Below, piece after piece: positions 9,637-18,199 of a stretch of 64,000 nt of DNA. The position numbers and the translations under genes were made by a program. The stretch is from Nibricoccus aquaticus (GTDB taxonomy: Bacteria > Verrucomicrobiota > Verrucomicrobiia > Opitutales > Opitutaceae), in assembly GCF_002310495.1 (NCBI RefSeq), contig NZ_CP023344.1:3551501-3615500 (forward strand). Direction: 5' to 3'. Below the pieces are notes generated by a model. It was not told the DNA's origin and ran no database searches. It saw nothing but the letters and a program-made list of their open reading frames with translations. Position 1 is the first letter of the stretch, and each line of letters opens with the position of its first letter.

Positions 9637-10617
9637 TCAGGCGTGGGCGACGCCGGCTTCTTCGTAGACGCCGAGGTGGCGGTAGCGGTTGTAGCGGGAG
9701 TCGAGGAGCTTTTCTTCGTCGAGCTTGGTGAGCTCGTTGAGGTGTTTGAGGAGCGCCTTCTTAAGCGATTCGGCGGCGGCGGCGTGATCGTTGTGCGCAC
9801 CGCCGAAAGGCTCGGGAACGACTTCATCGACGACGCCGAGTTTTTCGAGGTGGTCGGCGTTGAGCTTGAGGGCTTCGGCGGCTTTCGGAGCGGCGGCGCG
9901 GTCTTTCCAGAGAATCGCGGCGCAGCCTTCGGGCGAGATGACGGAGTAGTAGCTGTTTTCGAAAATGAGCACACGATCGGTGACGCCGATGCCGAGCGCG
10001 CCGCCGGAACCGCCTTCGCCCACGACGACGGCGATGGACGGGACTTTGAGCATGGCCATTTCGCGGAGGTTGACGGCGATGGCTTCAGACACGTGGCGGG
10101 CTTCCGACTCGATGCCTGGGAACGCGCCGGGAGTGTCGATGAAGGTGATGACGGGCAGGCCGAATTTTTCGGCGAGTTTCATCAGGCGAAGGGCTTTGCG
10201 GTAACCTTCGGGCTGGGGCATGCCGAAGTTGCGGAGGATGTTTTCCTTGGTGTCGCGGCCTTTTTGCTGGGCGACGATCATGACGGAGCGGCCTTGGAAA
10301 AACGCGGTGCCGCCGATGAGGGCGCGGTCGTCGTTGAACTGGCGGTCACCATGTAGCTCCTGGAAGTTTTCGCAGAGGGCGTTGACGTAATCGAGGGCGT
10401 AGGGGCGCTTGGGGTGGCGGGCGAGCTGGACCTTCTGCCACGGGGAGAGATCGGAGTAGATCTCGCGGCGGGTGGACTCGATCTTGCGCTCAATGGAGGC
10501 GATTTCTTTGGCGACATCGACGTTGTTTTCGAGCGACTGCTGACGCAGCAGGTCGAGCTGGTTGCTGAGCTCGCGGAGCGGTTTTTCGAATTCCAACAAG
10601 TAGGTCGGTTTGTCCAT
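9637..10617 (-). CDS. accA: Acetyl-CoA carboxylase carboxyltransferase subunit alpha
   Basis: This 326-residue alpha subunit of the carboxyltransferase transfers CO2 from carboxybiotin to acetyl-CoA in the first step of fatty-acid synthesis. Diagnostic segments are FEKPLRELSNQLD, LHGDRQFNDDRALIGG, GRDTKENILRNFGMPQPEGY, FIDTPGAFPGI and GEGGSGGALGIG. The start MDKPTYLLEFEKPL at 10617 matches the usual family length of about 320 residues; upstream open sequence to 10779 is probably leader. accD is not in the window. Confidence 0.97.
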   Translation of the reverse strand: MDKPTYLLEFEKPLRELSNQLDLLRQQSLENNVDVAKEIASIERKIESTRREIYSDLSPWQKVQLARHPKRPYALDYVNALCENFQELHGDRQFNDDRALIGGTAFFQGRSVMIVAQQKGRDTKENILRNFGMPQPEGYRKALRLMKLAEKFGLPVITFIDTPGAFPGIESEARHVSEAIAVNLREMAMLKVPSIAVVVGEGGSGGALGIGVTDRVLIFENSYYSVISPEGCAAILWKDRAAAPKAAEALKLNADHLEKLGVVDEVVPEPFGGAHNDHAAAAESLKKALLKHLNELTKLDEEKLLDSRYNRYRHLGVYEEAGVAHA

Positions 10618-10777
10618 TTGCGCGGAGGCTAGGCGGGCGGCGCGAACGCTGTCAACGGGTCGGGCGGGGCTGAGCGGCGTGACGGAATGCAGGTTAAGCG
10701 GAGCGAAATGAGAGATGGACATTGTAATATGCCCTTCGGCGCGTATCTGCGATGGTCGTCCGCGTGGAGAATACCCC

Positions 10778-11374
10778 ATGACTACCCTTGCTTTGATCGA
10801 TCAACTCACGCGCTGGTGGGACGAGTTCTCGCTGGCGAAGCAGATTTTCTACGGCATCGCCCTGACGGCGGGCCTCGTGTCGCTCATCCTGATGGTGATG
10901 GCCGTCTTTGGCATGGAGCACGACGACGCGGTCGATGCACTGACTTCGGGCGGAGATGTCGGGCACGATGGCGGCGGGATTTTTTCGGTGAAGCCGTTGA
11001 CGGGATTTTTCCTCGGCTTCGGCTGGATTGGTGGATTCTCGCTCGGGCGTGGTGCAGAAGTCTGGCTCGCGGTGGTGCTCGGCTGCATGGCGGGCGGGGC
11101 GATGATGGCGCTGATCGTGTTCATGTTTCGCGCGATCCTCGGTATCCGCAGCGATGGCACGGCGCGCATCGAGGATGCGGTCGGTGCGGTGGGAACGGTT
11201 TACGTGACGCTGCCGCCGGCCAAGGCTGGCGGCGGGCAGGTGACGGTGACTTTTCGCGGACGGCAGGAAACATATGGCGCGTTGCAAGCGGGCGAGCAGG
11301 CGGTGCCGAGCGGCGAAAAGGTCAAAGTCGTCAGCCTCATCGACGCGCGCACGGTGCTGGTCGAGCGGCTCTGA
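10778..11374 (+). CDS. NfeD-like membrane protein with OB-fold domain
   Basis: The 198-residue protein has three hydrophobic segments (about 22-44, 73-92, 94-118) and a C-terminal OB-fold-like beta domain (about 130-198, including VGAVGTVYVTL and GEKVKVVSLIDARTVLVE). This matches the short NfeD/YuaF type. The ATG at 10778 is preceded by GGAGA seven bases upstream. The flotillin gene begins 99 bases downstream. NfeD-flotillin pairs are a recurrent bacterial arrangement (YuaF-FloT in Bacillus) linked to ordered membrane domains. Confidence 0.8.
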   Translation: MTTLALIDQLTRWWDEFSLAKQIFYGIALTAGLVSLILMVMAVFGMEHDDAVDALTSGGDVGHDGGGIFSVKPLTGFFLGFGWIGGFSLGRGAEVWLAVVLGCMAGGAMMALIVFMFRAILGIRSDGTARIEDAVGAVGTVYVTLPPAKAGGGQVTVTFRGRQETYGALQAGEQAVPSGEKVKVVSLIDARTVLVERL

Positions 11375-11473
11375 GTAAGTGAGGCAGGACTGGTAGCGCG
11401 GGATTTTTTCTGCGCGGAGCTGAGGCTGCCGAGGTCATTTTTGTTTCTTCTTCAACCCTTCAACTAACTCCCC

Positions 11474-13003
11474 ATGGAAATCGTAGACATCATGCTGGCG
11501 GCGCTGGTCGTCGTCTTTGTTCTCATTATCGCGATGACGCTGATTGCGCGTTATCGCATGTGCCCGCCGGACAAAGTCCTGGTGGTGTACGGCAAACTCG
11601 CGAACGGACTTTCTTCACGGTGCTATCACGGCGGCTCGACGTTCGTGGTCCCGTTTTTCCAGAGCTACCAGTATCTCGATCTCACGCCGATCACGATAGA
11701 CATCGAGCTGAAGGGAGCGCTCTCGAGTCAGAATATCCGCATCGATGCGCCGGCGTCGTTCACTATCGGCATCTCGACGGAGCCTGAGGTGATGCAGAAC
11801 GCGGCGACGCGTTTGCTTGGGCGTTCGCTCGATGAAGTGCAGCAGCTGGCGTCGGAAATTATTATGGGCCAGATGCGCGTGGTCTTCGCCTCGATGACCA
11901 TTGAGGAAATCAACAACGACCGCGAAAAGCTGATCGCTGCGATCACGAAGGGCGTCGAAGTCGAGCTGCACAAAGTCGGTCTGCGGATGATCAACGGTAA
12001 TATCCGCGACATCAAAGATCTCTCGGGCTACATCGATGCGCTCGGCAAAGAATCGGCGGCGCGCGCGATCAACGATGCGCAGATCAAGGTCGCGCAGGAA
12101 AATCAGCGCGGTGCGATCGGTCGCGCGGAAGCGGAGCGCGATCAGTTTATTCGCGTCGCCACGGCTGAGGCCGAGGCGCGCAAGGGACAGAATACGGCGC
12201 AGGTGGTCATCGCGAAATCCAACGCCGATCTCGCGGCTGAGCAGGCTGAGGCGAAACGCCGGACGGAAGCGGCGCAGAAAGTGGCCGAGGCACGCGCGCT
12301 CCAGGAATCGTACAAGGCTCAACAGGAAGCCGAGCTCGCACGTGCGGCTCGCGAAAAGGCACAGCAGCAGGCTGACCAAATCGTGAAGGCAGAGATCGAC
12401 AAGGAGCGCGTGCGCATCGATGCCGAAGCCAAGGCGGCGCAGACGAAGATCATTCAAGAAGGTCAGTCGGCGGCGTACGTCATTCAGAAAGACGCCGAGG
12501 CGGAAGGTGTTCGCCGCGTAGCGGAAGGTGAAGCGGCGGGTATTCGCGCGAAGCTCGGTGCGGAGGCGACGGGTATTCAGGCAAAGCTGACGGCTGAAGC
12601 TGAAGGTACGCGGGCACTGCTCGACGCGAAGGCGCAAGGCTTTGAGAAACTTCTGCGCGTGGCGAGCGATACGTCGGGAGCGACGCAATTGCTCATCGCG
12701 GAAAATATCGTGCGCATCGCCGAGATTCAGGCGGGAGCGATCAAGGGACTCCAATTCGAGAAGGTCATCGTCATGGGTGGCGGCGCGGGTGGGCAGAACG
12801 CCGGTCCGGGGCAGTTCGTGCAGGATCTCTACAAGGGTGTGCTGCCGATTCAGGAACTCGCGAAGAGCGTGGGACTGAATCTGCCGACGTTCCTCGGTAC
12901 GGCGGCTCCGGAATCACCATCATCGGCACCATCCAGCGGAGTTCCTGCAGCGCCAACGGCAAAGTCCTCTGTTTCCGAAGCACCGAAGAAAGATGTTTCC
13001 TAA
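11474..13003 (+). CDS. Flotillin-family (band-7/SPFH) membrane scaffold protein
   Basis: The 509-residue protein has an N-terminal membrane anchor (about 5-27), a band-7/SPFH domain (about 30-190) and a long Glu/Ala-rich coiled coil (about 195-410) full of the EA repeats typical of flotillins (AEAEARKGQ, AKRRTEAAQKVAEA). A Ser/Pro/Ala-rich tail follows. Flotillins oligomerise and organise membrane microdomains. It lies downstream of an NfeD-like gene, the usual partner, and ends with a strong terminator 17 bases after the stop. Confidence 0.92.
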   Translation: MEIVDIMLAALVVVFVLIIAMTLIARYRMCPPDKVLVVYGKLANGLSSRCYHGGSTFVVPFFQSYQYLDLTPITIDIELKGALSSQNIRIDAPASFTIGISTEPEVMQNAATRLLGRSLDEVQQLASEIIMGQMRVVFASMTIEEINNDREKLIAAITKGVEVELHKVGLRMINGNIRDIKDLSGYIDALGKESAARAINDAQIKVAQENQRGAIGRAEAERDQFIRVATAEAEARKGQNTAQVVIAKSNADLAAEQAEAKRRTEAAQKVAEARALQESYKAQQEAELARAAREKAQQQADQIVKAEIDKERVRIDAEAKAAQTKIIQEGQSAAYVIQKDAEAEGVRRVAEGEAAGIRAKLGAEATGIQAKLTAEAEGTRALLDAKAQGFEKLLRVASDTSGATQLLIAENIVRIAEIQAGAIKGLQFEKVIVMGGGAGGQNAGPGQFVQDLYKGVLPIQELAKSVGLNLPTFLGTAAPESPSSAPSSGVPAAPTAKSSVSEAPKKDVS

Positions 13004-13020
13004 TTAACGGCGTGTGTTTT

Positions 13021-13056
13021 GACGCCGCGCTTCGAGCCGAAGCGCGGCGTCTTTTT
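13021..13056 (+). terminator. Rho-independent terminator after flotillin
   Basis: A 14-bp perfect stem (13021-13034 with 13038-13051) has an AGC loop and is followed by five T (13052-13056). It lies directly downstream of the flotillin stop codon. Confidence 0.95.
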
Positions 13057-13071
13057 GATGGGCGGGAAGAA

Positions 13072-13107
13072 TGTGCGGAAGACGCGGAAGACGCGGAAGA
13101 CGCGGAA
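13072..13107. repeat. Short tandem repeat, unit GACGCGGAA
   Basis: Three exact copies of the 9-base unit (13081-13107) follow a diverged first copy. The sequence resembles the dispersed GCGGAA(G/T)CGCGGAA elements at about 6559-6594, 21307-21333 and 41320-41355. It sits in the leader of the downstream gene. Confidence 0.7.
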
Positions 13108-13131
13108 GAGCGTCGGAGGAATTTACTTAAA

Positions 13132-14796
13132 ATGACTTTATCACTTATGAGTCGGCGGGCGTTTTTTTATCAAGCGCTGTTGGCGTTGTTGCTGGTTTTC
13201 ACCGGCGAGAGCTGGGCGCGGGAATGGATTTATACGAACACCGGCCATTTCGAAGTGTTCACCAATTCGCGGCCTCGCGACGCCAGTGTTTTGATAGGCC
13301 GGTTGGAGCAATTCAGGGAAAATTTCCTGAGAATTCTCCCGGGCGCGCCGTTTCGGGAGCCGCGTGTGACCGTTGTTATTTTCGACAGCGAGCGAGATTT
13401 CCGTCCTTACAAACCGTTGTATAAAGGGAAACCCAAAGAGGATCTGGCGGGTGTGTTTCAGGGGTTTCCCGACGAGGTGGTAATTGCACTGACCACGGAG
13501 ATGGATCTTGAGCAGACGATCCCGGTGATTTTTCACGAGTACGTGCATTTGCTCATGCACGCGCGAGGCTACCGGTTGCCGCCGTGGCTGAACGAAGGTG
13601 TTGCCGAGCTGTATTCGACGATCACCGTGGAGAACGATCAATTGAAGCTGGGGCGTGATATCCCTTATCACCTCATGCTGCTGAACCGGAATAAGCTGAT
13701 GCCGCTGAGCCAGCTTTTTTCCATCACGCAGAGTTCGCCCGACTACAATGAGGGTACCCGCCGCAGTCTTTTCTACGCGCAGTCATGGGCGCTGCTTCAT
13801 TACTGGGACTGCGGGCTGGCCAAAGAGCCGCAACAATTCGCGCGCAAAGCGAAATTTCTGGAGCTGCTGCAAATGGGGCTTCCGGCTGACCGCAGCATGC
13901 AGGAGGCATTTGGAAGAAGTCTGGCTGACGTTGAGCGCGATCTGGGGGCCTACGTACGAGGCGGCAAATACTACATGCGCGCCATTAAAGTTGAAAAAGT
14001 GGATTACGCGGCGCGTGTGAAGTTCGAGCCGGCGAGCGATTTCAAACGCGATGTGGCGCTGGAGAACCTGAAGTGGCGGCTGCAGCAAAATGGCGATGCG
14101 ACTTTGAAGATGTTGCAGTTCGCCGAGCGGGAGCCGGAGGCGGCGAGGCCTTACGAACTGCTTGCAGCCATGGCCATGATGGATCGCGAGCCGCAGCGGG
14201 CAATCGGCTACTGGCAGAAAGCGGTTGAGCGAAAATCGGATAATCCTTACATCTACGAGCAGCTCGCGCAGAATTCGCTGCGGCAATCGATGCACGCCGT
14301 GAGTTTGAATTTCCGGCTTCCCGAGTCCGCAGCGGCAGAGCTTCGCGGGTGGCTGGACCGGGCGATCGAGCTCAGCCCAGACTACGCGGATGCGTGGGAC
14401 TGGCTTGCGCTCACGGAAGCGTTCTCGGTCAAGCTGCGAAACAGTGTGGTCAATAAAGCGATCGGGAAACGGGAGTTGCTCGACGAAAGGCCGCGATTCA
14501 TGGCTGCCATTTCGCTGATCGCTTTGCGCATCGATAAAAAGGAACTGGCGGCGCAGGTCGCGGATTTGTTACTGGCGCGGCCGGATGTCCAGGCGGTACC
14601 AAGCGCAAACAACCGGATAACGATGGACGGTGTGGGAGCCGCGGCGGGAGGCGGCTCCTCATGGATGTTGAACCGGGAATATTATCCGGATGTCCGATAC
14701 ATCGCTCAAAACATCCAGCGGCATCTGCGGAGCGACAAACCGGCTGAGGATGATATGCCCGAGCCGGCGGGGTTCGAGTTGAGGGATGCGTATTAA
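13132..14796 (+). CDS. Exported gluzincin-like (HExxH) protein with TPR tail
   Basis: This 554-residue protein has a signal peptide (ending around GESWA). An N-terminal domain carries a metallopeptidase motif: H135, E136 and H139 in FHEYVHLLMHARGY, then PPWLNEGVAELY with E155 as likely third zinc ligand. This is the arrangement of peptidase-MA/DUF1570-type proteins. The C-terminal half (about 300-530) is helical and TPR-like. It should act in the periplasm or outer membrane, but no substrate is indicated. ATG 13132 has GGAGGA at 13115-13120; ATG 13147 is an alternative. A paralogue with the metal site destroyed follows at 15027. Confidence 0.8.
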   Translation: MTLSLMSRRAFFYQALLALLLVFTGESWAREWIYTNTGHFEVFTNSRPRDASVLIGRLEQFRENFLRILPGAPFREPRVTVVIFDSERDFRPYKPLYKGKPKEDLAGVFQGFPDEVVIALTTEMDLEQTIPVIFHEYVHLLMHARGYRLPPWLNEGVAELYSTITVENDQLKLGRDIPYHLMLLNRNKLMPLSQLFSITQSSPDYNEGTRRSLFYAQSWALLHYWDCGLAKEPQQFARKAKFLELLQMGLPADRSMQEAFGRSLADVERDLGAYVRGGKYYMRAIKVEKVDYAARVKFEPASDFKRDVALENLKWRLQQNGDATLKMLQFAEREPEAARPYELLAAMAMMDREPQRAIGYWQKAVERKSDNPYIYEQLAQNSLRQSMHAVSLNFRLPESAAAELRGWLDRAIELSPDYADAWDWLALTEAFSVKLRNSVVNKAIGKRELLDERPRFMAAISLIALRIDKKELAAQVADLLLARPDVQAVPSANNRITMDGVGAAAGGGSSWMLNREYYPDVRYIAQNIQRHLRSDKPAEDDMPEPAGFELRDAY

Positions 14797-14807
14797 AGCC
14801 GGCCATG

Positions 14808-14830
14808 GACGGGACGGAGGTCGTCCCTCC
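14808..14830. repeat. Dispersed short palindromic element (ACGGAGGTCGTCC core)
   Basis: The core matches a second copy at 43368-43390, where the arms GGACGAC and GTCGTCC are perfect. Here the arms are GGGAC/GTCCC (14811-14815, 14822-14826). Both copies lie just outside genes. This looks like a REP-type dispersed palindrome. Confidence 0.5.
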
Positions 14831-15026
14831 AGACTACCGGCGCACTTTTCCCCGGATAGACAACGGCGGATTGGCAAATCCGGTGAACCGGGATGCTCCG
14901 ATTGCTGAAGCGAGCGTGACGCGCTCGACCGGGGCGCGATCGGGAGCCTGTGGTAATCGAGTTTTGGAGTGATGATGGTTTTCGCACCGCTGGACATAGG
15001 CGGGTGTTTCGAGCAAATGAGGAGTC

Positions 15027-16682
15027 ATGATGAACCGAGGCGTTGGAGGCGTGGGTGGAGTTGTCCTGGGCGGGATCGTGCGGCGGGTGCTGGCTGGCGT
15101 CGGATTTGGGCTGGGACTTTTATTGGCGAACGGGGCGATGGCGGCGGAGAGCTGGCTATACGCGAAGACGGCGAATTTCGAGGTGTTGAGCAGCACCACG
15201 GAGCGGGAGGCGAAGGCGCTGGTGGAGCGGCTGGAGTTGTTTCGCGAGAATTTCAGCGAGGTGCTGCCGGGGCCGCCGTTTCACCAGAAGCGGATCACGC
15301 TGGTGTTGTTTAACCGGGACAAGGAATTCGCGCCGTACCGGCCGATGCGCGACGGGCGGGAGCAGGCGCATCTGAAGTCGATCGTGTTCGCGCATGAGGA
15401 CGAAGTGGTGATCGGTCTTTGCGCGGATGGATCGGTGCGGGAGCGGTCGGCGAGTTTGTACAGCAGCTATGTCAGCCTGTTGTCGCGGTGGCGTGGGTAC
15501 AATCTGCCGCCGTGGCTGGAGGCGGGGCTCTCGGGATTTTATGAGACGATCGAGATCGAGGAGAGCGTGGTGACGGTGGGGCGGAAGAACCGGGAATATG
15601 TCGATATGCTCAACAGCGTGCGGTGGCTGCATCTGGAGGATGTGCTGGTGGTGAACCGGGATTCCGCGGAGCACGGGAAGGTGCGTTACCATGCGCAGGC
15701 CTGGGCGCTGGTGCATTATCTGTTGATGACATCGCCGGAGGAAACGCGGTGGAAGAATCTGAACCGGTTGATCGCGGTGCTGCAGCAGGGCGTGAAATCG
15801 CGGAATGCGTTGCAGGTGGTGTATGGAAAGAGTGCGGAGGAGATCGGCATGGACGTGCAGCACTATGTGAAGACGGGGAAGTACGCGGTGCAGGCGTTTC
15901 CCAAGAGTGTGCGCGGGGGGCGGACGGCGGTGGCGTTTCGCGCGGCGACGGAATTCGAGCGCGAGCTGGCGCTTGTGAATTTGCGCTGGCGGTCGCGCAA
16001 AGGCGGCGGGGAGTCGTATCGGATGTTTCAACTCGCGGAGAAAGAGCCGGGCTCGCCGCGTCCGCACGAAGTGCTGGGGTCGATCGCGCTGGGGGAAGGC
16101 GAGCGGCATCAAGCGGAGACGCACTGGCGGGAGGCGGTGCGACTGGGGACGGATAATCCGGTGGTGCCGGTGTGGCTGGCGCAGACGTCGCTCGGGCAGT
16201 CGCTGGTCGATGTGAGCGCGGGGTATCGCTTGCCGGAAGGCGATGCGGCGGAGTTGCGCGGGTGGCTGGACCGGGCGGTGGCGCTAGACGAAAACTATGC
16301 GGAGGCGTGGGACTGGCTGGCGTTGACGGAGGCGTTTAGCGCGGAACCGAGGAGCGAGGTCATCCGGAATCTGCAGACGAAACGCGAAGCGTGGGGCAGC
16401 CGGCCGAGGGTGCTGGCGGCGCTGGCGTTGATCGCGCTGCGGGCGGGCAATGGGGAGGTGGCGGAGGCGCTGGCGGACCAGGTATTGAAAGATCCGATGC
16501 TGGGGATGCGGCCGAGCGGGGAGGCGGCGATGCGCATGGCGCTCGCGGAGACGCGCGGGCTGGGCGGGCTGTGGACGCCGTATGTGGACAAGGGCAGCGA
16601 GGTAATCGCGCTGGCGAAGGCGGTGAAGGTCCGGGCTCTGGAAGAAAAAGCCCGGGCTCATAATCGAGCCCGGGCGAAGTGA
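15027..16682 (+). CDS. Paralogue of the upstream gluzincin-like protein, metal site lost
   Basis: This 551-residue exported protein (signal peptide ending near AMAAES) is collinear with the protein at 13132 throughout: TKTANFEV-type start, PGPPFHQKRITLVLF, the PPWL segment and the TPR-like half. The catalytic segment, however, reads SSYVS (residues 146-150) where the paralogue has HEYVH, and LEAGLSGFY where it has LNEGVAELY. All zinc ligands and the catalytic Glu are therefore replaced while the surrounding fold is kept, indicating a non-catalytic pseudo-peptidase. AGGAG at 15020-15024 favours the second ATG (15030) over 15027. Its last codons contain the terminator of the convergent gene. 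Confidence 0.8.
   Translation: MMNRGVGGVGGVVLGGIVRRVLAGVGFGLGLLLANGAMAAESWLYAKTANFEVLSSTTEREAKALVERLELFRENFSEVLPGPPFHQKRITLVLFNRDKEFAPYRPMRDGREQAHLKSIVFAHEDEVVIGLCADGSVRERSASLYSSYVSLLSRWRGYNLPPWLEAGLSGFYETIEIEESVVTVGRKNREYVDMLNSVRWLHLEDVLVVNRDSAEHGKVRYHAQAWALVHYLLMTSPEETRWKNLNRLIAVLQQGVKSRNALQVVYGKSAEEIGMDVQHYVKTGKYAVQAFPKSVRGGRTAVAFRAATEFERELALVNLRWRSRKGGGESYRMFQLAEKEPGSPRPHEVLGSIALGEGERHQAETHWREAVRLGTDNPVVPVWLAQTSLGQSLVDVSAGYRLPEGDAAELRGWLDRAVALDENYAEAWDWLALTEAFSAEPRSEVIRNLQTKREAWGSRPRVLAALALIALRAGNGEVAEALADQVLKDPMLGMRPSGEAAMRMALAETRGLGGLWTPYVDKGSEVIALAKAVKVRALEEKARAHNRARAK
16645..16675 (-). terminator. Minus-strand terminator lying inside the 3' coding end of the convergent gene
   Basis: A 10-bp perfect stem (GCCCGGGCTC 16650-16659 with 16666-16675) has loop ATAATC. 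The A run 16645-16649 is a T run on the minus strand, so the hairpin terminates the cyclophilin transcript. It is embedded in the final codons of the plus-strand gene ending at 16682. Confidence 0.8.
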
Positions 16683-16761
16683 GCGCCGCAGAGGTGCCGA
16701 GTCGTGGGAGTGAGGACGGCGCGCGCGGCGGCGGTGGTGATTGAAAGACGGATAACGCCGA

Positions 16762-17286
16762 TCAGCTCGCGGGGACGAGCGTGACGGTTTCGAGGGCGAC
16801 GCGTTCGACCGGGGTGCTCTTTTCGCCGCCGCCACCGGACTTGGTGGGGACGTTGGCGAGTTGTTCGAGGACCTCGTCGCCTTTCACGATCGTGCCGAAG
16901 GCGGTGTACTGTTTGTCGAGGAAGCGGGCGTCGCCGTGGACGAGGAAGAACTGGCTGCCGGCGGAATCGGGATTGGAGGAGCGGGCCATGGAGATGACGC
17001 CGCGGGTGTGGGGCTTGGCGTTGAACTCAGCCTTGATCTGGTAGCCGGGGCCGCCGGTGCCGGGCATGCCGGACTGGCCTTCCTTGGTGTTGGGGCAGCC
17101 ACCCTGGATCATGAAGCCCTTAATGATGCGGTGAAAGGCGGTGCCGTTGTAGAAGCCTTCGCGGGCGAGCTTCTTGAAGTTCTCGACGGTCTTGGGGGCG
17201 ACATCGGGCCAGAAGGCGATGGTGATCTCGCCATAGGACGTTTTGAGGACGGCGTTTTCGTTGGCGGCAGGAGGTGTTTTGCTCAT
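16762..17286 (-). CDS. Cyclophilin-type peptidyl-prolyl cis-trans isomerase
   Basis: This 174-residue single-domain cyclophilin catalyses proline isomerisation during protein folding. Family motifs are FYNGTAFHRIIKGFMIQGG (active-site Phe-His-Arg), NPDSAGSQFFL and FLDKQYTAFGTI. The start MSKTPPAANENAV at 17286 gives a cytosolic protein without signal peptide; the upstream extension to 17391 is not family-like. It is convergent with the pseudo-peptidase and divergent from the nucleosidase pair. Confidence 0.93.
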   Translation of the reverse strand: MSKTPPAANENAVLKTSYGEITIAFWPDVAPKTVENFKKLAREGFYNGTAFHRIIKGFMIQGGCPNTKEGQSGMPGTGGPGYQIKAEFNAKPHTRGVISMARSSNPDSAGSQFFLVHGDARFLDKQYTAFGTIVKGDEVLEQLANVPTKSGGGGEKSTPVERVALETVTLVPAS

Positions 17287-17389
17287 GGAAAGGGGCGAGC
17301 AAAGCGGGGCGTGCGGAGCGCGGGCAAGACTCAATTTCCCGAGGGAGTGCGGATGGGCGGCGGCATGATGCGTGCTGAACGGGCGGCTC

Positions 17390-18199
17390 ATGCAATTTTC
17401 GAAAATCAGTGTGTGCGTGGCGATGTTGACGCTGGCGTGGTGTTTGCCGACGGGTGCGTTGGCGAAGGTGGATTTGCTGATCGCGGCGGCGACGGAGGCT
17501 GAACTGGCGCCGGTGCGCGCGAAGATGCGCGACGTGAAGGAGACGACGCTGACGTCGTGGACGTTTTGGAGCGGGACCCTTTCAGGGGAATCCGTGGTGC
17601 TGGCGCGGACCGAGGGCGATCCGCTGAACGCGGTGGCGGCGGTGACGCTGGCGATCAGGAAATTCGATCCGGCGCTGGTGCTGAGCTACGGAATCGCAAG
17701 GCCGCATGATGTGACGTTGAAGGCGGGCGATGTGGTCGTGAGCGAAAAATTTGTGGCGTTCGATGGGTTTATCTCGGGGCATCGGGGACTGGGCGAAGGC
17801 GTGAAACTCGGGGATTGGAAGAAGCTGCCGCATGCGCCGATTTCGTCGGGTGAAGTGGAGACTTACACGGAGTCGTTTCCGGCGAGTGAGGGGGCGAAGA
17901 CGGCGGCGTTGAGTTTGAAATTGGGTGAAGGTAGTGGAGGGAAGGTGAAAGCGGGCGTGCTTGGCTCGGCGCATCAGATCAATCGCGAGGCGGATCGCGT
18001 GGCTTGGCTGCGCGAGAAATGGGGGACTAGTTGCGAGGATTTCGAGTCGGCGCATGTGGCGGTGTGCGCGAAGTTGTTTGGTGTGCCCGCGGCGGGGATA
18101 CGCGTGATTGTGCCGGTGACGTCGGGCGAGACTGAGGTTGCGGCGGCGCAGGCGCAGGCGGCGGAACTGGTTTTGACGTGGGTGGAGGTTTTGAAATGA
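17390..18199 (+). CDS. Exported MTA/SAH-nucleosidase-like protein, catalytic Asp missing
   Basis: The 269-residue protein has a clear signal peptide (to about residue 26, ALA-K) followed by a purine/uridine-phosphorylase-like domain. Compared with E. coli MTAN, the first acidic residue is kept (AATEAEL), as is the Glu of the EMEA motif (here DFESAH), but the catalytic Asp of the RxISD motif is replaced (IRVIVPV). The reaction may therefore be impaired or different. Export is unusual, since characterised MTANs are cytosolic. Its stop overlaps the start of the next, related gene (ATGA), implying coupled translation. Confidence 0.7.
   Translation: MQFSKISVCVAMLTLAWCLPTGALAKVDLLIAAATEAELAPVRAKMRDVKETTLTSWTFWSGTLSGESVVLARTEGDPLNAVAAVTLAIRKFDPALVLSYGIARPHDVTLKAGDVVVSEKFVAFDGFISGHRGLGEGVKLGDWKKLPHAPISSGEVETYTESFPASEGAKTAALSLKLGEGSGGKVKAGVLGSAHQINREADRVAWLREKWGTSCEDFESAHVAVCAKLFGVPAAGIRVIVPVTSGETEVAAAQAQAAELVLTWVEVLK

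Noticed and set aside
13072-13107. Possible CRISPR-like array of GACGCGGAA units
   Set aside because: Units are contiguous 9-mers without spacers; it is a short tandem repeat.
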